Source: Bacteroidota bacterium
GTDB lineage: Bacteria; Bacteroidota; Bacteroidia; Bacteroidales; JAADJA01
Direction: 5' to 3'
NCBI GenBank assembly: GCA_020444515.1
Contig: JAHLKX010000010.1
Location: 1 to 64,000 of the forward strand
DNA length: 64,000 nt
In this document: piece by piece, positions 41,871 through 49,436 of the stretch
How positions within the stretch are numbered: position 1 is the stretch's first letter
How the letters are laid out: the number at the start of each line of letters is the position of its first letter
Translations under genes and position numbers: made by a program
The notes under the pieces: model-generated
What the model saw: only the letters and a program-made list of their open reading frames with translations
Told to the model about the DNA's origin: nothing
Database searches by the model: none

Positions 41871-43118
41871 ATGGCTGTTTTAAAAGCATTTAAAGGTCTA
41901 AGACCTCCGTCAGACCTGGTTGAGAAAGTTGCATCAAGACCCTATGATGTTTTAAATTCTGAAGAAGCACGAGAAGAAGCAAAAGACAATCAGTACTCTT
42001 TGCTTCATATTATTAAACCTGAGATCGATCTGGATCCTACCATAGATGTTCACTCTGGACCGGTTTATGAAAAAGCACGTGAAAATTTCCTGATGTTCCA
42101 GGAAAAAGAATGGCTTATTGGGGATGAGGAGGAGTACCTCTACATTTATGGTCAAACCATGTGGGGTAAAACACAATACGGACTTGTAGGTTGCGCATCG
42201 GTAGACGATTACCTGAATAACGTGATCAAGAAACATGAATTGACTCGTCCTGATAAGGAAGAAGATCGAATGAAGCACGTTAGAATCAATAATGCCAATC
42301 TCGAACCCGTTTTTTTCTCCTATCCGGCAGTACAGGATATAGACGATATTATTAAAGCCTATATTCTGAATAATATTCCGGAATATGATTTTGTAGCTGA
42401 CGACGGAATAGGTCATCACTTTTGGGTGATCAGGGATAAAGGAATAATCAGTAGCTTAATTGAACTTTTTGATGATATCCCAAGCACTTATGTTGCTGAC
42501 GGCCATCATCGTACAGCAGCAGCAGCCCTGGTTGGTAAAGAAAAACGTGACCATAACCCAAATCATACCGGACAGGAGGAATATAATTACTTCCTTGCTG
42601 TTCATTTCCCTGACAATCAGCTGACTATTATCGATTATAATCGAGTAGTGAAGGACTTGAATGGCCTAACACCTGCTGAATTTCTATCCAAACTAAAAAA
42701 TGGTTTTACAATTGAGGAAAAAGGTTCTGATATTTATAAACCTGATCAGTTGCATAATTTCAGCATGTATCTTGAGGGTAAATGGTATTCATTATCTGCC
42801 AGGGATAATACCTATAACGACAATGATCCCATTGGCGTACTGGATGTCACCATCCTCACAAAGCAGGTGCTGGAACCCATCCTGGGAATTGAGGACCTGA
42901 GAAGATCGCAGCGCATTGATTTCGTGGGAGGTATTCGTGGATTAGAAGAACTGCAGAAGCGGGTAGATAGCGGGGAAATGAAAGTTGCATTTGCATTGTA
43001 TCCGGTTTCCATGAAACAATTAATTGATATTGCGGATAGCGGTAATATAATGCCCCCGAAAACGACCTGGTTCGAACCCAAGCTTAGAAGCGGCCTGGTC
43101 GTGCATAAATTAGATTAA
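41871..43118 (+). CDS. DUF1015 family protein of the serine operon
   Basis: A 415-residue protein of DUF1015, a family often encoded with serA and serC. It has the early FKGLRPP (7-13), the region KHELTRPDKEEDR (121-133) and the motif DGHHR (210-214), which is reminiscent of ParB-like and serine-kinase folds. No signal or membrane segment. The operon has no recognisable phosphoserine phosphatase, so this protein may fill or assist that step; that is an inference from position. It starts 11 bp after the four-helix-bundle gene and ends before a strong terminator. Confidence 0.85.
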   Translation: MAVLKAFKGLRPPSDLVEKVASRPYDVLNSEEAREEAKDNQYSLLHIIKPEIDLDPTIDVHSGPVYEKARENFLMFQEKEWLIGDEEEYLYIYGQTMWGKTQYGLVGCASVDDYLNNVIKKHELTRPDKEEDRMKHVRINNANLEPVFFSYPAVQDIDDIIKAYILNNIPEYDFVADDGIGHHFWVIRDKGIISSLIELFDDIPSTYVADGHHRTAAAALVGKEKRDHNPNHTGQEEYNYFLAVHFPDNQLTIIDYNRVVKDLNGLTPAEFLSKLKNGFTIEEKGSDIYKPDQLHNFSMYLEGKWYSLSARDNTYNDNDPIGVLDVTILTKQVLEPILGIEDLRRSQRIDFVGGIRGLEELQKRVDSGEMKVAFALYPVSMKQLIDIADSGNIMPPKTTWFEPKLRSGLVVHKLD

Positions 43119-43140
43119 ATGAATTCTAAAATACATTTTT

Positions 43141-43173
43141 AAGCTGTAACAAAATTTTGTTACAGCTTTTTTT
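43141..43173 (+). terminator. Terminator of the serine operon
   Basis: AAGCTGTAACAAAA and TTTTGTTACAGCTT form a 14-bp perfect stem with no unpaired loop in the primary sequence (43141-43168), followed by T's to 43173. A classical rho-independent terminator just after DUF1015. Confidence 0.85.
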
Positions 43174-43690
43174 ATGACTCATGCCATTTCAATGATTCAA
43201 TCACGCTCAAAATTTTTTTCAGTTGAGCATATAAATTTTACCGCTCAAAAACAAAATCCTTCTTCCAATTATACTATTCTGTTTGGCTCGAAATGACAAA
43301 TAATTGTTTGGTTATTAATACAATTATAATTTAAAATTCTGCTATTTGTATGAATTGCTACAATAATACTCAATTAATTCATAATATCCTGATATTATTA
43401 TCTTTAGAACTAAATCCTTAAAAACCAAGTTTACGTTAAAAACATATTATTCTATAATATATGACTTTTCAACCGAATTTTCATGATTATTTATATTTTC
43501 AATACTGTATATTTCTATTTTTCTGCACTTTAAAAGGTTTACCTAAAGTTATATTTAAATTAAATAGACAAACTTATAAAAACAAACAACAGACAAATCC
43601 AGCATATTTTATTCATTGAATTTCAGTTATATATATTCATAAATTAAGATAATCATGAAATACTCTAAATTTTCAAACAAGTGTAGACAT
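43174..43690. other. AT-rich spacer without recognised gene
   Basis: About 500 very AT-rich bases following the terminator. No ORF with coding character, tRNA-like fold or hairpin was recognised; the stretch is more AT-rich than its surroundings and may be a relic of a lost gene or a foreign segment. The end of it leads into the repeat cluster at 43708-43773. Confidence 0.5.
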
Positions 43691-43707
43691 GTACATTGAT
43701 CGTAGTA

Positions 43708-43773
43708 TACATTTGTAACTTACATTTGTAATTTAAATGAGCATTTGAATCGTACTATTTTGTACATTTGTAA
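43708..43773 (+). promoter_or_regulatory. Three TACATTTGTAA repeats before the HTH gene
   Basis: Identical 11-base copies at 43708-43718, 43721-43731 and 43763-43773, followed after 42 bases by the HTH gene. TACATTTG is also an exact TAnnTTTG -7 element, so each copy could be a promoter. Spacings of 13 and 42 bp do not fit one clean phase. Both tandem promoters and operator sites for the following regulator are possible. Confidence 0.55.
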
Positions 43774-43815
43774 GTGTTGATTTATTTTTTTTGAACACCA
43801 TTTATACGATATAAT

Positions 43816-44241
43816 ATGGTTGAACGCCTGGAACTTTTATTAAAAACAAAGAGCCTCTCCCCTGCTCAACTGGCTGACGAAATTCAAGTTCAGCGATCGG
43901 GTATCTATCACATCATGAAAGGCCGCAACAAACCGGGTTTGGATTTTATCACAAAACTTCTTGAACATTTTCCAGATATAAGTTCGGAGTGGTTAATCCT
44001 TGGGAAAGGCCCCATGATTAAGAGATCTGACATTTCAATGGTAGAAGAACCAACCATTAACGCTCCGGGCAAAGGCAGTAGGCAAGATACAGAAAAAACC
44101 AATGAAAGAGAGTTTATGCGTCACACGGCTGAAAAACTGCAGAAAAGCAATAAGGGGATAAAAAAAGATGCAGAAAAACAGGTTGATAAGATTGTTATAT
44201 TTTACACTGACAGTACCTTCCAGGAATATTTACCCAAATAG
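43816..44241 (+). CDS. Small XRE-like helix-turn-helix protein
   Basis: A 141-residue protein whose first 70 residues form a Cro/CI-type HTH (VERLELLLKTKSLSPAQLAD and VQRSGIYHIMKGRNKPGLDF, about 2-45) followed by LEHFPDISSEWLILGKGP, the common 'phage repressor-like' ending seen in Bacteroidota. The rest (about 70-141) is polar, rich in Lys, Glu and Thr, and not recognised. It would bind DNA as a dimer and may control itself through the TACATTTGTAA repeats just upstream. It is a single gene surrounded by AT-rich DNA; targets unknown. Confidence 0.78.
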   Translation: MVERLELLLKTKSLSPAQLADEIQVQRSGIYHIMKGRNKPGLDFITKLLEHFPDISSEWLILGKGPMIKRSDISMVEEPTINAPGKGSRQDTEKTNEREFMRHTAEKLQKSNKGIKKDAEKQVDKIVIFYTDSTFQEYLPK

Positions 44242-44244
44242 ATA

Positions 44245-44271
44245 AGCCTGTCTGATCAGGTCAAACAGGCT
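44245..44271. terminator. Possible bidirectional hairpin between HTH and ndk genes
   Basis: AGCCTGT (44245-44251) pairs with ACAGGCT (44265-44271), with an inner CTGATCAG palindrome in the loop. No clear T tract on either side, so termination is uncertain. Confidence 0.35.
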
Positions 44272-44295
44272 CATTCAGTTTATATCATTTCTTTA

Positions 44296-44715
44296 TTAGA
44301 AACGTTCCAAACTCGAAAAGAAAAAATCAGCCTCAACTTTGGCATTATCATCACTATCAGAACCATGAACCGCATTCATGCCCAGGTTTGTTCCATAGAG
44401 TGCCCGGATTGTTCCTGCTTCTGATTTTGCCGGGTCAGTGGCACCAATATAATCCCTGTATGCCTGTACCGCATTTTCTTTTTCCAGAATAGCTGCAATG
44501 ATCGGCCCGGAGGACATAAACTCTGTTAATTCCTGATAAAAGGGCCGCTCCCTGTGCACTTCATAAAATTTTTCTGCTTGTTCAAGGGTTAACTTCATAT
44601 ATTTCATTGCTACAATGCGGAATCCTCCTTCAGCAATTTTATGAAGAATTGGCCCGATGAATCCTTTTTTCACAGCCATGGGCTTGATCATTGTCAAGGT
44701 TATGTTTCCTGTCAT
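44296..44715 (-). CDS. ndk: Nucleoside diphosphate kinase
   Basis: Transfers the gamma-phosphate between nucleoside triphosphates and diphosphates through a phospho-His. The 139-residue chain is of normal length, with K11 (TMIKPMAV), the substrate region [15 protein letters not shown] (57-71) and the active-site H117 in NAVHGSDS. It is divergent from the DHH phosphoesterase gene and has its own exact -7 element (44766-44759, minus). No oddity. Confidence 0.97.
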   Translation of the reverse strand: MTGNITLTMIKPMAVKKGFIGPILHKIAEGGFRIVAMKYMKLTLEQAEKFYEVHRERPFYQELTEFMSSGPIIAAILEKENAVQAYRDYIGATDPAKSEAGTIRALYGTNLGMNAVHGSDSDDNAKVEADFFFSSLERF

Positions 44716-44758
44716 AATATTTATTTGTTTTAATATTTTCGTTTTGTATTCAAAGCCG

Positions 44759-44785
44759 CAAAATTAAGGATATTTTATATTTTTG
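44759..44785. promoter_or_regulatory. Divergent -7 elements for ndk and the DHH phosphoesterase
   Basis: TAATTTTG on the minus strand (44766-44759) faces ndk and TATTTTTG on the plus strand (44778-44785) faces the phosphoesterase. The two are only 11 bp apart, so their upstream parts overlap and the polymerases may compete. No clear TTG -33 elements were found for either. Confidence 0.4.
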
Positions 44786-44813
44786 CCTCCTAATCATCAA
44801 ATCTTTTCCGGCA

Positions 44814-45821
44814 TTGACAACTTTTGATTTTAATTCCATTGAACCTTTGTTCCACAGTGAAAAAAAAATATTCCTCACCTCCCACTCTAATCCGGACGGA
44901 GATGCCTTGGGAGCATTGCTTGCACTTTTTCACTTTTTCACCCGAAAAGGCCATGAGGTGAATATGATGGTGCCCAACAACTTCCCTGGCTTTTTGCAGT
45001 GGATGCCTGGTAGTGATCAAATTCTCATATACAAAAAAGATACTGAGGTCTGTGATCAACTTTTTAGAACAACAGATCTTTTGTTTTCTCTTGATTATAA
45101 CAGTCCCTCAAGGATCAATGGAGCCGAAAAGGCCTTCAGGCAATCGCAAGCAATTAAAATATTGATAGATCATCACATTGACCCCGAAAAAAATGCATAT
45201 AACCATTGTTTTTCAACAACCTTAACTTCCTCTACTTCTGAACTTGTTTTCCAAATGATGAATGAAATGAATGGATCATTGATCGATAAAAAAATTGCAG
45301 ACTGCATTTTCACCGGCATCATGACGGACACAGGTTCTTTCAGCTACAACTGTAACTATAAAAGCACATTTCAAATCGTTTCTGAACTCATTGGTAAAGG
45401 ACTTCAAACTGATGAAATAAACCGGCTGGTATATGCCACCAATACCGAAAACAGAATTCGGCTTTTGGGTTTTTCATTGAGTGAAAAGCTGGTGGTGTTA
45501 GCGGAACAGAAAACAGCCTATATTGCACTTTCAAGGGAAGAGCTGAATCGCTATAATTACCAAACAGGAGACACAGAAGGGCTCGTAAATTACGCCTTAA
45601 GTGTTGTGGGAATTCGTTTTGCAGCGCTTTTCACAGAACGCGGCAATAAAATTAGGATTTCATTTAGGTCGACCGGAAATTTTTCAGTAAATGAATTTGC
45701 CCGGGATCATTTTTTAGGAGGAGGGCACCGGAATGCAGCCGGTGGCGATTCGTTTGATGATCTGAAAACAACCATCGCAAAATTTGAGGCCCTTCTTCCT
45801 CGTTATGCTGACAAAATCTGA
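44814..45821 (+). CDS. DHH/DHHA1 phosphoesterase (NrnA-like), TTG start
   Basis: A 335-residue phosphoesterase of the NrnA type, which cleaves short RNA (nanoRNA) and 3'-phosphoadenosine 5'-phosphate. Motifs: HSNPDGDALGA (24-34) with metal-binding H24, D28 and D30; DYNSPSRI; the DHH motif in LIDHHIDPE; and the C-terminal GGGHRNAAGG of DHHA1. No ATG lies in frame near the start; TTG 44814 is used and puts the first strand at residue 18, as expected for the family. Its stop lies 4 bp before the first FKBP gene, so the three genes 44814-47064 look like one operon. The metal is probably Mn2+. Confidence 0.9.
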   Translation: MTTFDFNSIEPLFHSEKKIFLTSHSNPDGDALGALLALFHFFTRKGHEVNMMVPNNFPGFLQWMPGSDQILIYKKDTEVCDQLFRTTDLLFSLDYNSPSRINGAEKAFRQSQAIKILIDHHIDPEKNAYNHCFSTTLTSSTSELVFQMMNEMNGSLIDKKIADCIFTGIMTDTGSFSYNCNYKSTFQIVSELIGKGLQTDEINRLVYATNTENRIRLLGFSLSEKLVVLAEQKTAYIALSREELNRYNYQTGDTEGLVNYALSVVGIRFAALFTERGNKIRISFRSTGNFSVNEFARDHFLGGGHRNAAGGDSFDDLKTTIAKFEALLPRYADKI

Positions 45822-45825
45822 GAAA

Positions 45826-46356
45826 ATGCGAAGGGTTAGTAAGTTGATATATCTTATGTTTTTTATTTCCTGCATCCAAGTATCCTGTAATCAAGGCGAG
45901 AAGACACAATCCGGACAGTCCGAAAAGAACATAAAAGAACCATTAATTAAAATCAATAAAAAACTGGTCAAGTCTGAAGATGAGCGAATCCAGGAATTTC
46001 TGGATCGCTATGGCTGGAACATGTCCCAGACCGGTTCGGGATTAAGATACCTGGTATATCATAAAGGAAATGGGAAAGCCGCAACCATCGACAAAATAGC
46101 CGTCATGAATTTCAGTGTAACATTATTGAATGGAGACACCCTTTATACATCCAGGGACGATGGGCCGAAAGAATTTCAGATCGGAAAAGGGGGTGTGGAA
46201 TCGGGCCTGGAAGAAGGAATTTTATTATTAAAAGAGGGCGATCGAGCAAAATTTATTATACCTTCGCACCTCGCTTTTGGACTGGTGGGTGACGGGGAAA
46301 AAATACCCGCAAAAGCCACACTGGTCTATGATGTTGAACTAATTCATATTAAATAA
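45826..46356 (+). CDS. FKBP-type prolyl isomerase lipoprotein
   Basis: A 176-residue exported lipoprotein (lipobox near CIQVSCNQ) with an FKBP domain in its C-terminal half: KIAVMNFSVTLLNGDTLYTS, GGVESGLEEGILLLKEGD and IPSHLAFGLVG (abridged). The order and the spacing to a DHH phosphoesterase resemble GldI, a gliding-motility lipoprotein of Bacteroidota; identity with GldI is not certain because other gld genes are absent here. ATG 45826, just after the DHH stop, is preferred over the longer frame from 45784 because it gives a clean signal peptide. Likely to speed proline isomerisation in the periplasm. Confidence 0.8.
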   Translation: MRRVSKLIYLMFFISCIQVSCNQGEKTQSGQSEKNIKEPLIKINKKLVKSEDERIQEFLDRYGWNMSQTGSGLRYLVYHKGNGKAATIDKIAVMNFSVTLLNGDTLYTSRDDGPKEFQIGKGGVESGLEEGILLLKEGDRAKFIIPSHLAFGLVGDGEKIPAKATLVYDVELIHIK

Positions 46357-46374
46357 TCTTTTAAAAAAAACGTG

Positions 46375-47064
46375 ATGTTAAAAAACCTTATTGGATTTAT
46401 TCCAGCCTTCACAGTGATCATTTTGCTCAGTGCTTGCAACCAACAAAAAACTGCTTCAACTGTAGTGATTAATAACCAGGTAGACAGCGTTAGTTATGCC
46501 ATCGGAATGGATATTGGAAAAAGTTTACAGAAAAATGAGTTTGGTGATATCAATGCCGATGCCCTGGCCAAGGGCTTATCTGATTCCTATTCTGAAAACG
46601 AAGGCATGATGAGTCATGAAGATGCAACAGCTTACATCAATGGTTACATTCAAAAAAAACAACAAAAAGTTGCTAATGAAAACCTGAAAAAAGGAGAGGA
46701 ATTTCTTGCTGAAAACAAGGAAAAAGAGGGTGTAATTACGACTGAAAGTGGTTTGCAATATAAAATCCTTAAAGAGGGGAACGGACCCATTCCAACAAAA
46801 GAAGACAGGGTTTCAGTTTATTATAAAGGGACCCGCCTTGATGGAACTGAATTTGACAGCACCAAAGAGGGTAAACCAGTTGAGTTTGCCGTTACTGGTG
46901 TTATCCGTGGATGGACTGAAGCACTGCAATTAATGCCGGTTGGTTCCAAATGGGAACTGTATATTCATCCAAATCTGGCCTATGGTGCCCAGGATAGAGG
47001 AACCATTAAGGCCAATGATGTTCTCATATTTGAAATCGAATTACTGGATATTGTTAATAAATAA
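46375..47064 (+). CDS. FKBP-type prolyl isomerase lipoprotein (FkpA/Mip-like)
   Basis: A 229-residue lipoprotein (lipobox ILLSACNQQ) with an N-terminal helical dimerisation domain (about 30-110, with Lys/Glu-rich coiled sequence) and a C-terminal FKBP domain (EDRVSVYYKGTRLDGTEFDS, GVIRGWTEALQLMPVGSKW, abridged; LAYGAQ near the end). Such proteins fold outer-membrane or periplasmic proteins. It follows the first FKBP gene by 18 bp and precedes sucC by 20 bp. GTG 46372 lies one codon before ATG 46375; the ATG was chosen. Two FKBP genes in a row suggest gene duplication, but their domain layouts differ. Confidence 0.88.
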   Translation: MLKNLIGFIPAFTVIILLSACNQQKTASTVVINNQVDSVSYAIGMDIGKSLQKNEFGDINADALAKGLSDSYSENEGMMSHEDATAYINGYIQKKQQKVANENLKKGEEFLAENKEKEGVITTESGLQYKILKEGNGPIPTKEDRVSVYYKGTRLDGTEFDSTKEGKPVEFAVTGVIRGWTEALQLMPVGSKWELYIHPNLAYGAQDRGTIKANDVLIFEIELLDIVNK

Positions 47065-47084
47065 TACTTAAAAAACCGTTATCC

Positions 47085-48275
47085 ATGAATTTGCATGAAT
47101 ACCAGGGTAAATCCCTATTGAAAAAATTCGGTGTTTCAGTACCTGAAGGTATTGTTGCTCTGTCTCCTGAAGAGGCAGTGGATGCAGCCAAACAACTTCA
47201 AAAAACGACCGGAACTGATAAATGGGCAGTAAAAGCCCAGATACATGCCGGAGGCCGTGGTAAAGGAGGTGGCGTTAAAATAGCCAAAAACACGGAAGAG
47301 GTCCTTGAATTTGCTGATCAGATAATAGGCATGCAATTGGTTACACCCCAAACTGGTCCTGAAGGGAAAAAAGTGCGTAAAATACTGATTGAACAAAACA
47401 TTTATTACCCGGGTGAATCAGAAACACTGGAATTTTATTTATCCGTGCTGCTCAATCGGCAATCGGGTCGCAACATGATCATGTATTCTCCACGAGGAGG
47501 AATGGATATTGAGAAGGTAGCTGAAGAAACACCTGACCAGATATACACAGAAGAGATTGATCCAGCTATGGGATTGCAGGGATTTCAGGCCCGGCGCATC
47601 GCATTCAATCTTGGTCTTTCTGGACAGGCATTCAAAGAGATGGTCAAATTTACGCAAGCAATCTTCAAGGCCTATATAGGTGTAGATGCGTCTTTGTTTG
47701 AGATCAATCCAGTAATTAAGGCAGCCGATAATCGAATATTTGCTGCTGATGCAAAAGTTGTGATCGACAACAATGCCCTTATCAGACACTCTGATATTGT
47801 CGAGCTTCGTGATTTTGATGAAGAGGACCCCACCGAGGTGGAGGCCAGCCGATATAACCTCAGTTATGTTAAACTGACAGGAAATGTTGGATGCATGGTA
47901 AATGGTGCAGGCCTCGCCATGGCTACCATGGATATCATCAAACATTCGGGTGGTGAACCGGCCAATTTTCTGGATGTTGGTGGGTCTGCAGATTCCAAGC
48001 GTGTTGAAGAAGCTTTCCGGATCATCCTGAAAGATGAAAATGTCAAAGCCATTCTGGTCAATATTTTCGGAGGTATAGTTCGTTGCGACCTTGTTGCCAC
48101 CGGCGTAGTTGATGCTTGCAAGAGGATCGGAGAAATTGATATTCCAATCATTGTCCGTTTGCAGGGAACCAATGCTGAAGAAGGCAAACTCATCATAGAT
48201 GAATCCGGTCTGCAGGTTCATTCGGCTATTGCCTTGCAAGAGGCTGCTGAAAAGGTAAAGGAAGTATTAAGTTAA
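47085..48275 (+). CDS. sucC: Succinyl-CoA synthetase (ADP-forming) beta subunit
   Basis: The ATP-grasp subunit of succinyl-CoA synthetase, which makes ATP from succinyl-CoA in the citric acid cycle. The chain of 396 residues has NLHEYQGKSLL at the start, AQIHAGGRGKGGGVK (the ATP-binding loop), LFEINPV and the CoA-linked NIFGGIVRCDLVA. Its usual partner sucD, which carries the phospho-His, is not next to it: the following gene is on the other strand. It may be co-transcribed with the FKBP genes, a non-standard setting. A strong terminator follows at 48300-48325. Confidence 0.96.
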   Translation: MNLHEYQGKSLLKKFGVSVPEGIVALSPEEAVDAAKQLQKTTGTDKWAVKAQIHAGGRGKGGGVKIAKNTEEVLEFADQIIGMQLVTPQTGPEGKKVRKILIEQNIYYPGESETLEFYLSVLLNRQSGRNMIMYSPRGGMDIEKVAEETPDQIYTEEIDPAMGLQGFQARRIAFNLGLSGQAFKEMVKFTQAIFKAYIGVDASLFEINPVIKAADNRIFAADAKVVIDNNALIRHSDIVELRDFDEEDPTEVEASRYNLSYVKLTGNVGCMVNGAGLAMATMDIIKHSGGEPANFLDVGGSADSKRVEEAFRIILKDENVKAILVNIFGGIVRCDLVATGVVDACKRIGEIDIPIIVRLQGTNAEEGKLIIDESGLQVHSAIALQEAAEKVKEVLS

Positions 48276-48299
48276 TACCAGATAAAGTTTCTATTTGCG

Positions 48300-48325
48300 A
48301 GCTGTCCGATTGGACAGCTTTTTTT
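48300..48325 (+). terminator. Terminator after sucC
   Basis: AGCTGTCC (48300-48307) pairs with GGACAGCT (48312-48319) around GATT, followed by six T's. A short rho-independent terminator between convergent genes. Confidence 0.8.
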
Positions 48326-49196
48326 ATGGTATGATAACCTTCAACGAACTCGGGTTTACCTTGATTCTGATCTTTTTACCGGGTTTTATAGGTTCTCCGT
48401 CAAGATTTACCCAGCGGTTGCGTTTGGTTTTAACCATAACCTCTTGCGTGCGGTACAATTGAATGTATTTTGACTTATCAATCTTTCGCCAGTAAAGCAA
48501 ACCTGCCAGAAATGGAATCTCAATTAGGGGTGGTTTTTGCATGATGATCACATCCAGTAATCCGTCATCTATCCGGGCATCGGGAGCAATGGCTGTTTGA
48601 AAACCAAATTGATCGGAATTGGCAAAGGCAATGAAAAGGGCTTTGGTTCGAATCTCCTTTCCATCTAAAAATAAAGTATATTTTTTAGGTCGATATTTTG
48701 GATACAATTCAGTTACAACCTTTAAATAGGCCACAAAACCCCTAAACCCTTCTTTAGAAAACCGGCGAGCAACCAGCCCATCAAAACCAATTCCTGCTAT
48801 ACTCACAAATAGTTGATCATTCAGAGTTGCTGTATCGATCAGTTTTATCGCGCCATTTTGGACTAATTCAATGGCTTTTTTACGCGCCAAGGGAATTCCC
48901 AGATGATGTGCCAGCCCATTTCCTGATCCTGCAGGAACGATAGCCAAAGCAGTAGAAGAGCCTATTAAACCTTTGGCAACTTCATTTACCGTACCATCCC
49001 CTCCTACTGCAACCACAATATCATCACCTGCATCTGCAGCGTTTCTGCTTAACTCGGATGCATGTCCCGGTCCTTTAGTGATTTTAACTTCAAAATGCGC
49101 ATGTTCCCGATTCAGATGATTTTCAATCACCTCATCGATGTTATCTTTTTTGAAGACTCCAGATTTTGGATTAACGATAAAAACGATCCGTCTCAC
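48324..49196 (-). CDS. YegS/DgkB-like lipid kinase
   Basis: A 290-residue diacylglycerol kinase-fold enzyme. It has NPKSG (9-13), the catalytic loop VGGDGTVNEVAKGL (64-77), GSGNGLAHHLGIP and the late DGLLDVIIM segment. Members phosphorylate phosphatidylglycerol, diacylglycerol or sphingoid lipids; the last are common in Bacteroidota, which makes a sphingolipid substrate possible but unproven. It has its own -7 element (TAGTTTTG, minus, 49247-49240). It is convergent with sucC, with the terminator overlapping its last bases. Confidence 0.87.
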   Translation of the reverse strand: MRRIVFIVNPKSGVFKKDNIDEVIENHLNREHAHFEVKITKGPGHASELSRNAADAGDDIVVAVGGDGTVNEVAKGLIGSSTALAIVPAGSGNGLAHHLGIPLARKKAIELVQNGAIKLIDTATLNDQLFVSIAGIGFDGLVARRFSKEGFRGFVAYLKVVTELYPKYRPKKYTLFLDGKEIRTKALFIAFANSDQFGFQTAIAPDARIDDGLLDVIIMQKPPLIEIPFLAGLLYWRKIDKSKYIQLYRTQEVMVKTKRNRWVNLDGEPIKPGKKIRIKVNPSSLKVIIP

Positions 49197-49239
49197 AATT
49201 GTTAAAGTTCATTCGCATCATTGGTGACATTCATTTGGG

Positions 49240-49247
49240 CAAAACTA
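49240..49247 (-). promoter_or_regulatory. -7 element (TAGTTTTG) for the lipid kinase
   Basis: Exact TAnnTTTG match on the minus strand 44 bases before the ATG. No TTG at the right distance was found. Confidence 0.4.
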
Positions 49248-49383
49248 CGGATTTCACAGGAACATTCCAGTTAATTTATAATTAATAAAAATAGCAGGCT
49301 AAGGTTTAAGAATTGTACCAAATATTCACTATACCAACAAACTGGCTCAATTGTTATCGCAATAACAAATTTGCATAAACCAC

Positions 49384-49413
49384 TTGCTGGATTTGGCAAA
49401 TATGCTAATTTTG
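49384..49413 (+). promoter_or_regulatory. Promoter of the citrate lyase operon
   Basis: TTG (49384-49386), 19 nt, TAATTTTG (49406-49413), placing transcription near 49420 and giving a leader of only about 17 nt before the gamma-beta fusion gene. Confidence 0.6.
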
Positions 49414-49436
49414 ATCGCTTCAAATAATGAAAGAAC

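Noticed and set aside
43174-43690. A small RNA or tRNA gene in the AT-rich spacer
   Set aside because: No cloverleaf, CCA-compatible stem or strong hairpin could be drawn by eye.
47439-48239. 266-codon minus-strand open frame within sucC
   Set aside because: Antisense to an unambiguous sucC; no domain or start signal.
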